Source of the DNA: Mariniradius saccharolyticus AK6
GTDB taxonomy: Bacteria; Bacteroidota; Bacteroidia; Cytophagales; Cyclobacteriaceae
Direction of reading: 5' to 3'
NCBI RefSeq assembly: GCF_000330725.2
Contig: NZ_AMZY02000013.1
Span: 248,001-312,000, forward strand
DNA: 64,000 nucleotides
The translations under genes and the position numbers were made by a program. This document shows, one piece after another, positions 18,090-28,042 of the stretch (the first letter of the stretch is position 1; each line of letters begins with the position of its first letter). The notes below the pieces were generated by a model. It saw only the letters and a program-made list of their open reading frames with translations, ran no database searches and was not told the DNA's origin.

Positions 18090-19298
18090 TCACTTAAATG
18101 CCGGAATTCCCGTGATCTCATGCCCCAAGATCAACAAATGGATATCGTGCGTGCCTTCGTAGGTGATCACGGATTCAAGGTTCATCATATGGCGCATGAT
18201 CGGATATTCACCCGTGATTCCCATGCCACCATGTATTTGTCGGGCTTCCCGTGCGATCTCCAAAGCCATGGCCACGTTGTTCCTTTTTGCCAATGAGATA
18301 TGGGATGTGGTGGCTTTTCCTTCGTCCATCATCTTTCCAAGCTTCCAAGCCAAAAGCTGGGCCTTGGTGATCTCTGTGAGCATCTCGGATAGTTTCTTTT
18401 GTACCAGTTGGAAGGAAGCAATAGGCTTATCAAACTGAATCCGCTCCAAGGCATATCGTCTCGCAGAATCAAAGCAATCCATGGCGGCACCGATAGCACC
18501 CCATGCGATCCCATACCGCGCGGAGTCCAAACACATCAAAGGCGCTCCCAAACCTGATTTTCCGGGAAGGAGGTTTTCCTTCGGGACTTTCACGTTGTCA
18601 AATACCAATTCGCCGGTCGCCGAGGCGCGCAGGGACCATTTGTTATGGGTTTCGGGGGTAGAAAATCCCTCCATCCCGCGTTCCACGATCAGCCCATGTA
18701 TCCTTCCATCCTCGTTTTTGGCCCACACGACGGCAATATCTGCTTTCGGTGAGTTTGAAATCCACATCTTCGCACCATTGAGCAGGTAATGGTCACCCAT
18801 ATCCCTGAAGTTGGTCTTCATCCCGCTTGGGTTTGACCCGTGGTCAGGTTCTGTCAAGCCAAAGCATCCAAGCATCTCTCCAGATGCGAGCTTGGGCAGG
18901 TATTTTTTCTTTTGGGCTTCGGAGCCAAACTTGTAAATCGGGTACATCACGAGTGAGCCCTGCACGGAAGCGGTAGAGCGCATCCCTGAATCGCCCCGCT
19001 CAATTTCCTGCATGATGAGACCGTAGGCGATATAATCCAATCCACCCCCGCCGTAGGTTTCGGGAATCTGAGGTCCAAATGCTCCCACATCGCCAAACTT
19101 TTTGACAATTTCATAAGGAAAATGCGCCCGTTGCGCCCAATCCTCAATGTAAGGACTGATTTCCCGCTTGACAAAATCACGGATCGACGAGCGAATCAGC
19201 TTGTGCTCCTCTGTCAATAAATCGTCTATTTGGTAAAAATCCACGCCCTCGAACTGATCTTGTTTGGCGGATTTGTGCACTGTCGCTGCCTGCTCCAT
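18090..19298 (-). CDS. gcdH: Glutaryl-CoA dehydrogenase-type acyl-CoA dehydrogenase
   Basis: The enzyme oxidises and decarboxylates glutaryl-CoA to crotonyl-CoA, passing electrons to ETF. The 402-residue product has the family architecture and the GcdH-specific features GMRSTASVQGSLVMYPI (with the substrate-binding Arg), LGCFGLTEPDHGSNPSGM and, near the C terminus, TYEGTHDIHLLILGHEITGI, which contains the catalytic Glu. It is divergent from tryptophan 2,3-dioxygenase, 116 bp away, which fits tryptophan breakdown through glutaryl-CoA. Confidence 0.9.
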   Translation of the reverse strand: MEQAATVHKSAKQDQFEGVDFYQIDDLLTEEHKLIRSSIRDFVKREISPYIEDWAQRAHFPYEIVKKFGDVGAFGPQIPETYGGGGLDYIAYGLIMQEIERGDSGMRSTASVQGSLVMYPIYKFGSEAQKKKYLPKLASGEMLGCFGLTEPDHGSNPSGMKTNFRDMGDHYLLNGAKMWISNSPKADIAVVWAKNEDGRIHGLIVERGMEGFSTPETHNKWSLRASATGELVFDNVKVPKENLLPGKSGLGAPLMCLDSARYGIAWGAIGAAMDCFDSARRYALERIQFDKPIASFQLVQKKLSEMLTEITKAQLLAWKLGKMMDEGKATTSHISLAKRNNVAMALEIAREARQIHGGMGITGEYPIMRHMMNLESVITYEGTHDIHLLILGHEITGIPAFK

Positions 19299-19414
19299 GG
19301 GTATTTTGGTTTATTGGTAATTTAAACGGATTTTTGCTTCACCTTCTGCAAATCCAGGCTGAAATAAATAAGAAGGCAGCGAAAATACTACCTAACCCAG
19401 CAAAAAATTCGCCG

Positions 19415-20380
19415 ATGAGCCCATCCCAATATTCCCCGGAAGTGTTGGAAAAAATCGAATTGCTCCAGCAGAAGTTTAAAGCATCCGGCCAAGACCTTTC
19501 TTCATACCTCGAAGGCCTTTTGTATGCCGACTATTTGACCTATTGGGACTATATTAATTTGGATATACTCCTGTCCCTGCAGCAACCCAAGACTTCCTTC
19601 AAGGATGAGAAGATATTCATCATCTACCACCAAATCACCGAACTGTACTTCAAGCTAATCATTTGGGAATTGGAACAGATTGCGGAAAAAAATCCCCTGG
19701 ACGCGGAGTTTTTCAAAGCAAGGTTGGCCAGGGTCAACATGTACTTTGACCAATTGATATCTTCCTTTGCAGTGATGTGGAAAGGGATGGAAAAGGACCA
19801 GTTCCTCAAGTTCAGGATGTCACTGCTACCCTCGAGCGGATTCCAAAGCGCACAATACCGCGTGATCGAAATCCTGTCCACGGATGTACATCAATTGATA
19901 CACATCGATGTGCGGGGAAAATTGAAAAACGAACCCAATCCAGACCTCTTGTTTGACAACCTGTATTGGCAACAGGGTGCGGTGGAATTGGCGACAGGGG
20001 AGAAGACACTCACCTTGAAGACATTCGAAAAAAAATACAAAAAGCCACTTTCGGATTTTATCGAAAATTACAGGGATCAGAATATTTGGAAAAAATATCA
20101 ATCCTGCATGGATAAGGATGAAGCCCTGCAAAAGATGATGCGGGATTATGACCTGAAAGCCAACGTGTTTTGGCCTTTGGCACATTACAAGTCGGCCGTG
20201 CGATACCTCCACAGAAGTCCCCAGGATATCGCCGCAACGGGCGGCACCAACTGGCAGAAATACCTGCCCCCAAGATTCCAAAAGGTGATCTTTTTCCCCG
20301 ACCTGTGGACCCCAACTGAAATGGAAGAGTGGGGCAAAGGTTGGGTCGTGAAGGAGATTTTTGGGGAAGAAGGGGAGTGA
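19415..20380 (+). CDS. kynA: Tryptophan 2,3-dioxygenase
   Basis: This heme enzyme opens the indole ring of tryptophan to give N-formylkynurenine. The 321-residue product contains HQITELYFKLIIWELEQI (with the region of the distal His), FRMSLLPSSGFQSAQYRVIE, and the C-terminal AATGGTNWQKYLPP, all characteristic of the family. ATG 19415 (MSPSQYSPEVLEK) is preferred to an upstream TTG at 19334 that would lie within the divergent promoter region. No kynureninase or formamidase is nearby, so the rest of the pathway must be elsewhere. Confidence 0.92.
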   Translation: MSPSQYSPEVLEKIELLQQKFKASGQDLSSYLEGLLYADYLTYWDYINLDILLSLQQPKTSFKDEKIFIIYHQITELYFKLIIWELEQIAEKNPLDAEFFKARLARVNMYFDQLISSFAVMWKGMEKDQFLKFRMSLLPSSGFQSAQYRVIEILSTDVHQLIHIDVRGKLKNEPNPDLLFDNLYWQQGAVELATGEKTLTLKTFEKKYKKPLSDFIENYRDQNIWKKYQSCMDKDEALQKMMRDYDLKANVFWPLAHYKSAVRYLHRSPQDIAATGGTNWQKYLPPRFQKVIFFPDLWTPTEMEEWGKGWVVKEIFGEEGE

Positions 20381-20963
20381 TTTTGAATGAAGAATTCAGA
20401 ATGATCAATTTACGATGATGAATGCCTTCGATTCCCTTTTTGTTGGCAGTATTCTGGGGAATTGAATTGATGAATGCTATTTCTATTTATTACAGCTTCC
20501 TAATTTCAGAAAGTCGGTTTGATCCTTGCATACAATATCCAAGTTGCGTTTTGGCTTGCCGATAAAGAAATTATGATTCTCGCGGCGATCGCTGCGACAT
20601 CGCGGCGCCGCTGCGTGAACCCACTTTTCTCATTCCCCTTCGATATAGACGAAAATTGATGACCCGTAGAGGCAATTGGATTTCTAGGCTGAGTCGCTAA
20701 AAGTCGCACCGAGCCTCTTTTTCCCATAAATTTGAATCCCAGCATTAAACTCCCCGCATAAATTCGGGTCAAAACCCACAATTTACTGCATCGCTTGAAA
20801 TGCCCGAAAAAACGGCTGAAATACTCCAATGACCTGCCCTGGCTCAATCTACAGTGCGTATTTTCTTTTAACCATCTTTAACAATCCCCCAAACCCATTG
20901 GTATAAATTTCAGTTTCAAATATTGCTGCCTTCCTCTACCTTTTGACCCAAATCCAACGACAT
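20381..20963. other. 583-bp gap with GC-rich palindromic patch
   Basis: No credible gene. Near 20580-20620 there is a GC-rich patch with overlapping palindromes (GCGGCGATCGCTGCG, then GCGGCGCCGC). A 113-codon minus-strand frame through here has no family resemblance and is probably chance reading of a repeat. Confidence 0.5.
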
Positions 20964-23426
20964 ATGACCACAAAAAAACACTGGCTCATTTACGTTTTCT
21001 GCCTGCTTGTTTCCCCGCTTTTTGCCAATCCACACCCATCTTCCCAATTGTACCACCAACTCCTTCGCTTTAAGGAGACTAAGCGCGTGCTCTTTGTCGC
21101 GGCACACCCGGACGATGAAAATACCCGCCTGATTGCTTATTTGGCCAATGCCGAACATGCAGAGGTGGCCTACATGTCCCTCACCCGGGGCGACGGAGGC
21201 CAAAACCTCATCGGCAAGGAACTCGGCATCGAGTTGGGTTATATCCGTACCCATGAACTCCTCAGGGCACGCGAGACGGACGGAGGCCAGCAACTTTTTA
21301 CCCGGGCACTGGACTTTGGCTTCAGCAAAAATCCTGACGAAACCTTCAATAACTGGGACCGTCAAAAACTGCTGTCCGACGTGGTGTGGATCATCCGCAA
21401 TTTCCAACCCGACGTCATTATCAACCGCTTCAATACAATTCCCGGCACCACACACGGACATCATACCAGCTCGGCAATTCTGTCTACGGAGGCTTTTGAC
21501 CTCGCTGCCAGTCAAACTTCCTTCCCCGAGCAACTGTCAAAAACCAAACCTTGGCAACCCAAGCGATTGTTTTGGAATGCCTACAACTGGGGCGGACAAT
21601 ACGAGCCCCAAGAGGGGAAAACCTACTTTCGTTTCCCTGTCGGAGAATTCAACCCGCTCTTGGGTACGACCTATTCCCAGATCGCTGCCGACAGCCGCAC
21701 CATGCACAAGTCCCAAGGCTTCGGATCGACTTCCCAAATTGGTCAAGGAGTGGATTTCGTGGAGTTGGTGAAAGGGCCGTCTTTCTCTAGTTCACCTTTT
21801 GAAGGCATCGAAAACCGCTGGAACAAGCTTACAGGCGGAGCACAAATCCAAGCCGCTATCGATAAGGCGCTGAAGGAATTTGACTTTATCCATCCAGACA
21901 AAAACATTGACAACCTACTCGCCATCAAATCCCTGCTTTCCAAGGAAAAGTCCACGGAGCGTTGGTTTTTGGAGAAAGTCCAGGCCATCGACCGCCTCAT
22001 CCTCCAATCCATGGGTTTCAAGGGCGAGTTTGTGATCAAAAAGGAAATCGGATATCCTGGCGAGACTATCACGGCAGATTTGGTATTGAACAATGCGTCT
22101 TCGCGGGCGCTCAAAGTGGAAAGCTTCGAGGGTCCTTTGTTCAAGATTGCACCCGGCCGTGAACTGAAAGGAAATGTTCCATTGACCCAAAACATCGAAA
22201 TCAAAATCCCCCAAGACTATCCTGTATCCCAACCTTTTTGGTTGGAAAATTCCTTGGATGGTAGCTTGTTCGGTATTTCTGATCCTGCCAAAATCGGGAA
22301 ACCTGTCAACGGTTCCAGCATCGCAGGTACCGTTACCCTGACTTTGGGTGGACAAAAAATTGGACTCGACCTGCCTTTGCAATACAAATACAACGACCAA
22401 GTCGACGGGGAGGTGAAGCAGCCATTTACCTTGGTGCCTGAAGTCAATGTAAATCTTGACAAAGGCAACCTTTTCCTGATCAAGGGTGCCGACAACAAAC
22501 TTCGCGTCGAGGTGACTTTCAGGAATGCCATTCTCGAGGGCAAACTTGCCATGGATGGTCTGAAGCCTAACCAATACCGAATTCTTTCCCAGGAAAATGA
22601 CGAACGCCGCAAGCGCAGCATTTACGTGGTTGAAATCCTCGAGTCTGATGCAATGAAAAAGGAAGTGCTCGTATCATTCCAAACGGCAGACGGCCGGAAG
22701 TTCAACCAGGACACCAAAAGGATCATTTACAAACATATTCCCAACCTGACCTATTTCACCAATACAAGCTTTGGCCTGGTGAAAATGGACCTGAAGCTTA
22801 GTAACCAAAAGGTAGGCTATATCAATGGGGCAGGGGACGAGGTCGCCGATGTACTTAAAAACCTGGGTTACCAAGTGAGCTTCATCGAAAACGCAGACAT
22901 CCGCAAAGATCGCCTCAAACAGTTCCAAACAGTCGTCGTCGGCATTCGTGCCTTCAACATCAACCAGGAGTTGGCATCGCATGTGGACCAGTTGATGGAA
23001 TATGTGAAGGAAGGGGGCAACCTCATTATCCAATACAATACGGGCTCGCCGCTGCTGACGCGTGAATTGGGCCCCTATCCATTCGGCATTTCCCGGGAAA
23101 GGGTAACGGTGGAGAATTCCCCTTTCGAAGCGGATTTCAACCATCCCATCCTGAAGGGACCAAACCCTGTAACTGCCAAAGATTTTGAAGGCTGGGTGCA
23201 GGAGCGGGGACTCTATTTTACCTCGGATTGGGATAAAAACTACGCGACGCCCATCGCCTTCCAAGATCCCGGTGAAAGCTTTCTCCGCGGTTCACTGTTG
23301 CATACGAAGTATGGAAATGGCACTTATACTTATAGCGGCATTTCCTGGTTCAGGCATTTGCCCGCCGGAGTACCTGGCGCAGTGAAGATATTCGTCAACC
23401 TAATCGAGCAAGGCGGTGGAAAATAA
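20964..23426 (+). CDS. Secreted PIG-L family deacetylase with C-terminal extension
   Basis: The 820-residue protein has a signal peptide (MTTKKHWLIYVFCLLVSPLF) and an N-terminal PIG-L/LmbE domain with the zinc motifs AAHPDDEN (near residue 46) and THGHH (near 163). A long C-terminal region follows, ending in a segment (about 640-820) resembling glutamine-amidotransferase-like domains fused to these proteins in Bacteroidota. It probably deacetylates an amino sugar in the periplasm. Its last codons overlap a 33-residue membrane peptide, itself overlapping a symporter, suggesting uptake of the released product. ATG 20964 gives a proper signal peptide. Confidence 0.88.
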   Translation: MTTKKHWLIYVFCLLVSPLFANPHPSSQLYHQLLRFKETKRVLFVAAHPDDENTRLIAYLANAEHAEVAYMSLTRGDGGQNLIGKELGIELGYIRTHELLRARETDGGQQLFTRALDFGFSKNPDETFNNWDRQKLLSDVVWIIRNFQPDVIINRFNTIPGTTHGHHTSSAILSTEAFDLAASQTSFPEQLSKTKPWQPKRLFWNAYNWGGQYEPQEGKTYFRFPVGEFNPLLGTTYSQIAADSRTMHKSQGFGSTSQIGQGVDFVELVKGPSFSSSPFEGIENRWNKLTGGAQIQAAIDKALKEFDFIHPDKNIDNLLAIKSLLSKEKSTERWFLEKVQAIDRLILQSMGFKGEFVIKKEIGYPGETITADLVLNNASSRALKVESFEGPLFKIAPGRELKGNVPLTQNIEIKIPQDYPVSQPFWLENSLDGSLFGISDPAKIGKPVNGSSIAGTVTLTLGGQKIGLDLPLQYKYNDQVDGEVKQPFTLVPEVNVNLDKGNLFLIKGADNKLRVEVTFRNAILEGKLAMDGLKPNQYRILSQENDERRKRSIYVVEILESDAMKKEVLVSFQTADGRKFNQDTKRIIYKHIPNLTYFTNTSFGLVKMDLKLSNQKVGYINGAGDEVADVLKNLGYQVSFIENADIRKDRLKQFQTVVVGIRAFNINQELASHVDQLMEYVKEGGNLIIQYNTGSPLLTRELGPYPFGISRERVTVENSPFEADFNHPILKGPNPVTAKDFEGWVQERGLYFTSDWDKNYATPIAFQDPGESFLRGSLLHTKYGNGTYTYSGISWFRHLPAGVPGAVKIFVNLIEQGGGK

Positions 23427-23517
23427 GGTAAACTGGAACCGCTGGTATTGGGGATTGATGATTGCCTTGGGCGTCACGGTCCTGTTTTTCTACTGGCTAA
23501 CCGTCCACTTCTCATGA
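23416..23517 (+). CDS. 33-residue single-membrane-span peptide between deacetylase and symporter
   Basis: From GTG 23416 the frame encodes 33 residues: a polar start (MENKVNWNRWYW, initiator read as Met), then one hydrophobic helix with GLMIALGVTVLFFYWLTV, ending HFS. It overlaps the deacetylase end by 11 bp, and its TGA overlaps the symporter ATG as ATGA (23514-23517), the classic arrangement for translational coupling. A stop codon at 23401-23403 limits upstream extension. Small membrane partners next to sodium/solute symporters are known (for example DUF3311-type proteins), but I cannot assign this one to a named family. Confidence 0.7.
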   Translation: MENKVNWNRWYWGLMIALGVTVLFFYWLTVHFS

Positions 23518-25238
23518 GCGGCTGGGATTGGATCGTGATGTTCGGCACCCTGCTGCTGATAGCGGGGTACGGAATCTACAGGACCTACGGGGTCCGGGAC
23601 ATGGAATCCTATATCCGCGGAAGTGGGGATATGAACTGGTGGACGATTGGTCTGTCCATCATGGCCACGCAGGCTTCTGCCATCACCTTTCTGAGTACGC
23701 CGGGACAGGCATACGAGGACGGGATGCGCTTTGTGCAGTTTTATTTCGGTCTTCCCTTGGCCATGATCATCCTGTCGGTGACCTTTTTGCCGATGTTTTA
23801 CAAGTTGAAGGTTTACACGGCATACGAATTCCTCGAAAACCGTTTTGACCTGAAGACACGTACCCTCGCAGCACTTTTGTTTTTGGTGCAAAGGGGTTTG
23901 GCAGCCGGGATCACCATTTACGCACCTGCAATTATCCTGTCGACCTTGCTGGGTTGGAACCTGACGTTTACCTGCATTTTCATCGGAGTCTTGGTGATTA
24001 TCTACACGGTATCGGGAGGAACCAAGGCCGTTTCCATCACCCAAAAGCAACAGATGGCCGTCATGATGGGCGGGATGATTTTAGCGGGCATCCTCGTGAT
24101 CTATATGCTGCCCATTCGGTTTACCGAAGCGCTCCACGTGGCCGGGAAGATGGGCCGCATGAATGTGGTCAACTTTGAATTTGACTGGGCTGACCGCTAC
24201 AATTTCTGGTCGGGTATGACCGCCGCACTTTTCCTTTTCCTTTCCTATTTCGGTACTGACCAATCCCAAGTGCAGCGCTACCTGGCTGGAAGCTCCCTCA
24301 ACCAAAGCCGCATGGGCCTGATGATGAACGGACTGCTCAAAGTGCCCATGCAGTTTATCATCCTTTTTATCGGCGTGATGGTATTTGTGTTTTACCAATT
24401 TGTGCAGCCACCCGTCGTGTTCAACAAGGTGCAGACCGACCAATTGCAGCAGTCTGCCTTTAGGCAGGATTATGCATTTCTCGAGGATGAATACAAACAG
24501 GTTTTTCAGGAGAAAAACAAGGATATCCAAGAACTTCTAACTGCCGTGAACGCTGGCGACGAAGCGGCGGTTGCCCAAGCCCAGGACGGGATCCAAAAGA
24601 AAACCCAATACCAGGAAAGCATCCGCAAGGAAGCCAAGGAGCTGATCAAAATGAACGATCCCAAGGCCGAAACCCGGGATACGGACTACATCTTCATGCG
24701 CTTTGTAATGGATTATCTGCCCAAGGGCATTGTGGGTTTGTTGTTTGCGGTGATCTTTTCCGCTGCCATGTCGAGTTCCGCTTCCGAGTTCAATGCACTC
24801 GGAAGTACCACGACGATTGATATCTACCGGCGCTCGTTGGTAAAGAAAGCCTCCCAATACCATTATTTGGTTTCGTCAAAGCTTTTCACAGCAGTTTGGG
24901 GCGGTTTCGCAATCCTGTTTGCGATCTACGCTTCCTTGTTCGAAAACCTCATCCAAGCCGTCAATCTCCTCGGTTCCCTGTTTTACGGTACGATCTTGGG
25001 GATCTTTATGGTAGGATTTTACATGAAGTGGGTCAAAGGAAATGCGGTGTTCATCGCAGCCTTTATCACGCAAGCCATCATCCTACTGATCCACTGGAAC
25101 AATGGCAGCAGCCTCCTCGGCATCCCGATCAACATCGGATTCCTTTGGTACAATGCCATCGGTTGTATTTTGGTGATGGGGATAGCGGCCTTGGTACAAA
25201 TGGGAGCAAGGAATAGCGAGCGTGTAACCACGAAGTGA
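23514..25238 (+). CDS. Sodium/solute symporter (SSS family)
   Basis: The 574-residue protein has the many-spanning SSS fold, with the core motif WWTIGLSIMATQASAITFLS near the start, YTVSGGTKAVSITQKQQ, and FFGTDQ-type FLSYFGTDQSQVQRYL. A soluble insert of about 90 residues (about 310-400) lies between membrane segments. SSS proteins couple sodium influx to uptake of sugars, amino acids or sialic acids. The start ATG 23514 follows the overlapping small peptide gene. With the secreted deacetylase it probably forms a release-and-import unit for an amino sugar. Confidence 0.9.
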   Translation: MSGWDWIVMFGTLLLIAGYGIYRTYGVRDMESYIRGSGDMNWWTIGLSIMATQASAITFLSTPGQAYEDGMRFVQFYFGLPLAMIILSVTFLPMFYKLKVYTAYEFLENRFDLKTRTLAALLFLVQRGLAAGITIYAPAIILSTLLGWNLTFTCIFIGVLVIIYTVSGGTKAVSITQKQQMAVMMGGMILAGILVIYMLPIRFTEALHVAGKMGRMNVVNFEFDWADRYNFWSGMTAALFLFLSYFGTDQSQVQRYLAGSSLNQSRMGLMMNGLLKVPMQFIILFIGVMVFVFYQFVQPPVVFNKVQTDQLQQSAFRQDYAFLEDEYKQVFQEKNKDIQELLTAVNAGDEAAVAQAQDGIQKKTQYQESIRKEAKELIKMNDPKAETRDTDYIFMRFVMDYLPKGIVGLLFAVIFSAAMSSSASEFNALGSTTTIDIYRRSLVKKASQYHYLVSSKLFTAVWGGFAILFAIYASLFENLIQAVNLLGSLFYGTILGIFMVGFYMKWVKGNAVFIAAFITQAIILLIHWNNGSSLLGIPINIGFLWYNAIGCILVMGIAALVQMGARNSERVTTK

Positions 25239-25559
25239 TCGCAAGGCCAATAAAAAACAAGACAACCTCACTTTAAGAGAAAAAAGCGTTCTCTCGCAAA
25301 GAAAATAAAGGTGCAAAGCACGCAAATGAAAAAGCGCTGGGCAAGCCATGAAGATTGGACGTAAGTCTGCCTACTAATCTTTGCGCCCTTTGCACCTCAG
25401 CGTTCTTTGCGAGCACCATATACCCACGAATGCACGAATTTTCCTGTTTATTGCGACTGCCTTCCGCCCACTGGTCTTTGCGTTCTCTGCGCCTTTGCTG
25501 TCTTTGCGTGAAATAAATCTACTTCCACGAATCTAAGCCCAAGCCATCCCTTCCCGCCC
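25239..25559. repeat. Intergenic REP-G block
   Basis: Several REP-G pieces in both orientations (near 25293-25330, 25378-25410 and 25460-25510). No gene. Confidence 0.6.
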
Positions 25560-26396
25560 TTACTTCCTGAACGCCTTCGGATTGACACCCAGCATTTGCT
25601 TGAACTTCCGGTTGAAATAGGGCAGGTCCTGGAAGCCGCTTTCAAACGCGACCTGGGAGATGGGCAACTGCGTATTGGCGAGCAATTGGCAGGCATGACG
25701 GATCCGAAATTCCAATACCACTTCCGAGAGTGTCTTTTGCATCATGCCTTTGAAATACCTGCAAAAAGAGGTCGGTGACAGGTGCGCAATATCGGCGATC
25801 TGCTCGAGCCTGATGTCCTCCCTAAAATGGGCAATCAGGTAAGACATCACCGTGTTGAACCGAACGGTCTCCGGCATATCCCCGCGAAGCTGTACAAAAA
25901 CACCGTCCAAGGGCAGCAATTCATCCGATTGGCCTAGTATCCCCAAGATCTCCAACAACCCCGCAATCCTTTCAATGGGGTTTGCGCCGGGAAATTTCCC
26001 GATTCTTTCCTGCACGGCAAGCCTTGTCGTCCCAGTTACCGACAAGCCCGCCTTGGACTTCTCAAAAAGCCTTTTCACGACTTCCATCTCCGGCAGGGAA
26101 AAGAAATCCCTCCCCAGGAAGTCTTCCTCAAATTGGATGACATGTGCCGAAACGCCCTCCATCGTATCCTGATTGATCCAGCAATGGGGCAGGTTGGAGC
26201 CCAAAAAAACCAAATCCCCATCCGAAAAAGCCTCCGATCCGCGCCCCACGTAGCGCATGCCTTTCCCTCGGCATATCCAGGTCAACTCATAGGCAGGATG
26301 GAAATGGTAGGGTGCGTCAAAGGCGGGCAAGTCCAAGTATTTGTGGATAAAGGAGGTCCTTGGCCCGGCCGAAACTTGTTCAAATACGGCTTTCAT
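25560..26396 (-). CDS. AraC-family transcriptional regulator
   Basis: The 278-residue protein has an N-terminal cupin-type sensing domain with FHPAYELTWICRGKG and a C-terminal AraC DNA-binding domain (about 180-278): IRLEQIADIAHLSPTSFCRY and ISQVAFESGFQDLPYFNRKF. It is divergent from the PhyH dioxygenase gene, 136 bp away, and probably controls it. The ligand is unknown; a sugar or small hydrophobic compound would fit the family. Confidence 0.92.
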   Translation of the reverse strand: MKAVFEQVSAGPRTSFIHKYLDLPAFDAPYHFHPAYELTWICRGKGMRYVGRGSEAFSDGDLVFLGSNLPHCWINQDTMEGVSAHVIQFEEDFLGRDFFSLPEMEVVKRLFEKSKAGLSVTGTTRLAVQERIGKFPGANPIERIAGLLEILGILGQSDELLPLDGVFVQLRGDMPETVRFNTVMSYLIAHFREDIRLEQIADIAHLSPTSFCRYFKGMMQKTLSEVVLEFRIRHACQLLANTQLPISQVAFESGFQDLPYFNRKFKQMLGVNPKAFRK

Positions 26397-26532
26397 TGCT
26401 TCATATTATCTCAATAATTACCACTAATAAATCATTTTGATAAAATAAGACAATTTCTTGAAAACCAAGTCCAAGACAGGCGGGGATTATTGTTGCTCCT
26501 TTGCAAAGTATTTTCCATTCAACCAACAAGCT

Positions 26533-27342
26533 ATGAAATACCCACTCGACCAAGCCTATCCACTGACGCAGGAGGCGATTGCCTTTTACCAGCGCAACCG
26601 CTACATCAAACTCAAGAATGTCTTCGATGCCGACACTTTGGCCCATTATGATAAACTGATCTCCGAGAAGGTCTCCGAACTCAACCGACAGTCTGATCCC
26701 CTGGACAAAAGGGATACCTACGGCAAAGCCTTCCTGCAGATTTTCAACCTATGGCGGGAAAGTGAGGACATCAAGGATTTTGTCTTCAGCAAGCGCCTCG
26801 CGGGCATTGCAGCCGGCCTGATGCAAACCGAAGGCGTCAGGATCTACCACGACCAAGCCCTTTACAAGGAGGCGGGAGGGGGCATCACGCCTTGGCATGC
26901 GGACCAATACTATTGGCCCCTGAGCTCGGACAAGACCATAACCGCCTGGATTCCGCTTCAGGAAATCGACTTGGAGATGGGCCCCTTGGAGTTCAGTGCC
27001 GGCAGCCATGTCATCGTGGATGGCAGGGATCTTTCGATCAGCGACGAAAGTGAGCAAAAAATCCAACAACGTCTACGGGTGACCGACTTTCGGCATGTGG
27101 TAGAGCCCTTTGAACTCGGGGAGGTAAGTTTCCATTCGGGATGGGTTTTCCATCGCGCCGGTGCCAACCGCAGTGATCAAACACGCAAGGTCATGACCGT
27201 GATCTACATGGACAAAGACATGGTGCTGAAAAATCCGGACAATGAAAACCAAATCAGGGATTGGGAAACCTGGTGCCCCGGTGCCAAAGTTGGGGAAATT
27301 ATCGACACCCCCCTCAATCCGGTGCTGGTCGAGTTGGCCTGA
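26533..27342 (+). CDS. Phytanoyl-CoA dioxygenase (PhyH) family protein
   Basis: This is a predicted Fe(II)/2-oxoglutarate-dependent oxygenase of 269 residues. The iron ligands are visible as HAD in TPWHADQYYWP and the distal His in VFHRAGANRSD, and the 2-oxoglutarate-binding basic residue follows in TRKVMTVIYM. Substrates in this family range from lipids to small metabolites and cannot be inferred here. ATG 26533 is preferred over an in-frame TTG at 26458. Divergent from an AraC regulator that likely controls it. Confidence 0.88.
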   Translation: MKYPLDQAYPLTQEAIAFYQRNRYIKLKNVFDADTLAHYDKLISEKVSELNRQSDPLDKRDTYGKAFLQIFNLWRESEDIKDFVFSKRLAGIAAGLMQTEGVRIYHDQALYKEAGGGITPWHADQYYWPLSSDKTITAWIPLQEIDLEMGPLEFSAGSHVIVDGRDLSISDESEQKIQQRLRVTDFRHVVEPFELGEVSFHSGWVFHRAGANRSDQTRKVMTVIYMDKDMVLKNPDNENQIRDWETWCPGAKVGEIIDTPLNPVLVELA

Positions 27343-28042
27343 ACCAAAAGCAAGCCATTCGCAAAGGAAACAAATGCTCGCCAAGACGGAAAAAGCACCT
27401 CTCGCAAAGGAAAGGAAGGTGCAAAGAACGCGAATAAAGAATCGCACACCAGGATGCTAGGACGCAAAGAAAAAAATGCCGCGCCATCCCGCGTTTCCAA
27501 ATGTGAGCAAGCGGACAGTCTATTTTCGTACCTTGATCTGCAGAAAGTACTTTATTCGATCGCGCGAGGGGAATGAAAGTCCGCCGGGCCGGCCAGGGCT
27601 TTGCGCGCTGATAGGATCGGACTTTCTTGATTTTTTGGTCACTTTTTTATCAAGAAAAAAGTGACAAGAGAAAGAGAGAATAGTAATCCCGTCCAGCTCG
27701 GAGAGTCGGGAATGGTGTTGAGCCAATTACAAATCGGCAGTGATAGGAGGTCGCACATAGCGACATAGCTTTTGATCCGCTACCAACTATGTGTGCTATC
27801 TGAACTATGTGGTGAAAAAAGCATCAAATAGCCACGCCTGCACGAATGGTTTTTTCCTGCTACTGCAAACTGCTACTGACCTCTGCAACCGCCCACTGCC
27901 ACTGCCAACTGATCTTTGCGCTCTTCGCGCCGTCGCCGTCTTTGCGAGCATCGAATAGCCAAGCAGGCAACTGCCACTACCCATTGTTTCCCACCTTTTT
28001 TTGTACCTTCATCCTTGGGTATACTTTCCCCGATTTTTGAAC
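27343..28042. repeat. 700-bp repeat block (REP-G, H, D, C)
   Basis: In order: REP-G (27361-27440), REP-H (27541-27596), REP-D (about 27620-27665), REP-C (27752-27826), then microsatellite-like copies of ctgccaactg and ctttgcg strings (27850-27960). No gene. The same G-H-D-C order recurs at 33.4-34.1 kb. Confidence 0.75.

Noticed and set aside
20506..20847. 113-codon minus-strand frame
   Set aside because: No family resemblance, begins and ends in gap sequence, and runs through a GC-rich palindromic patch.
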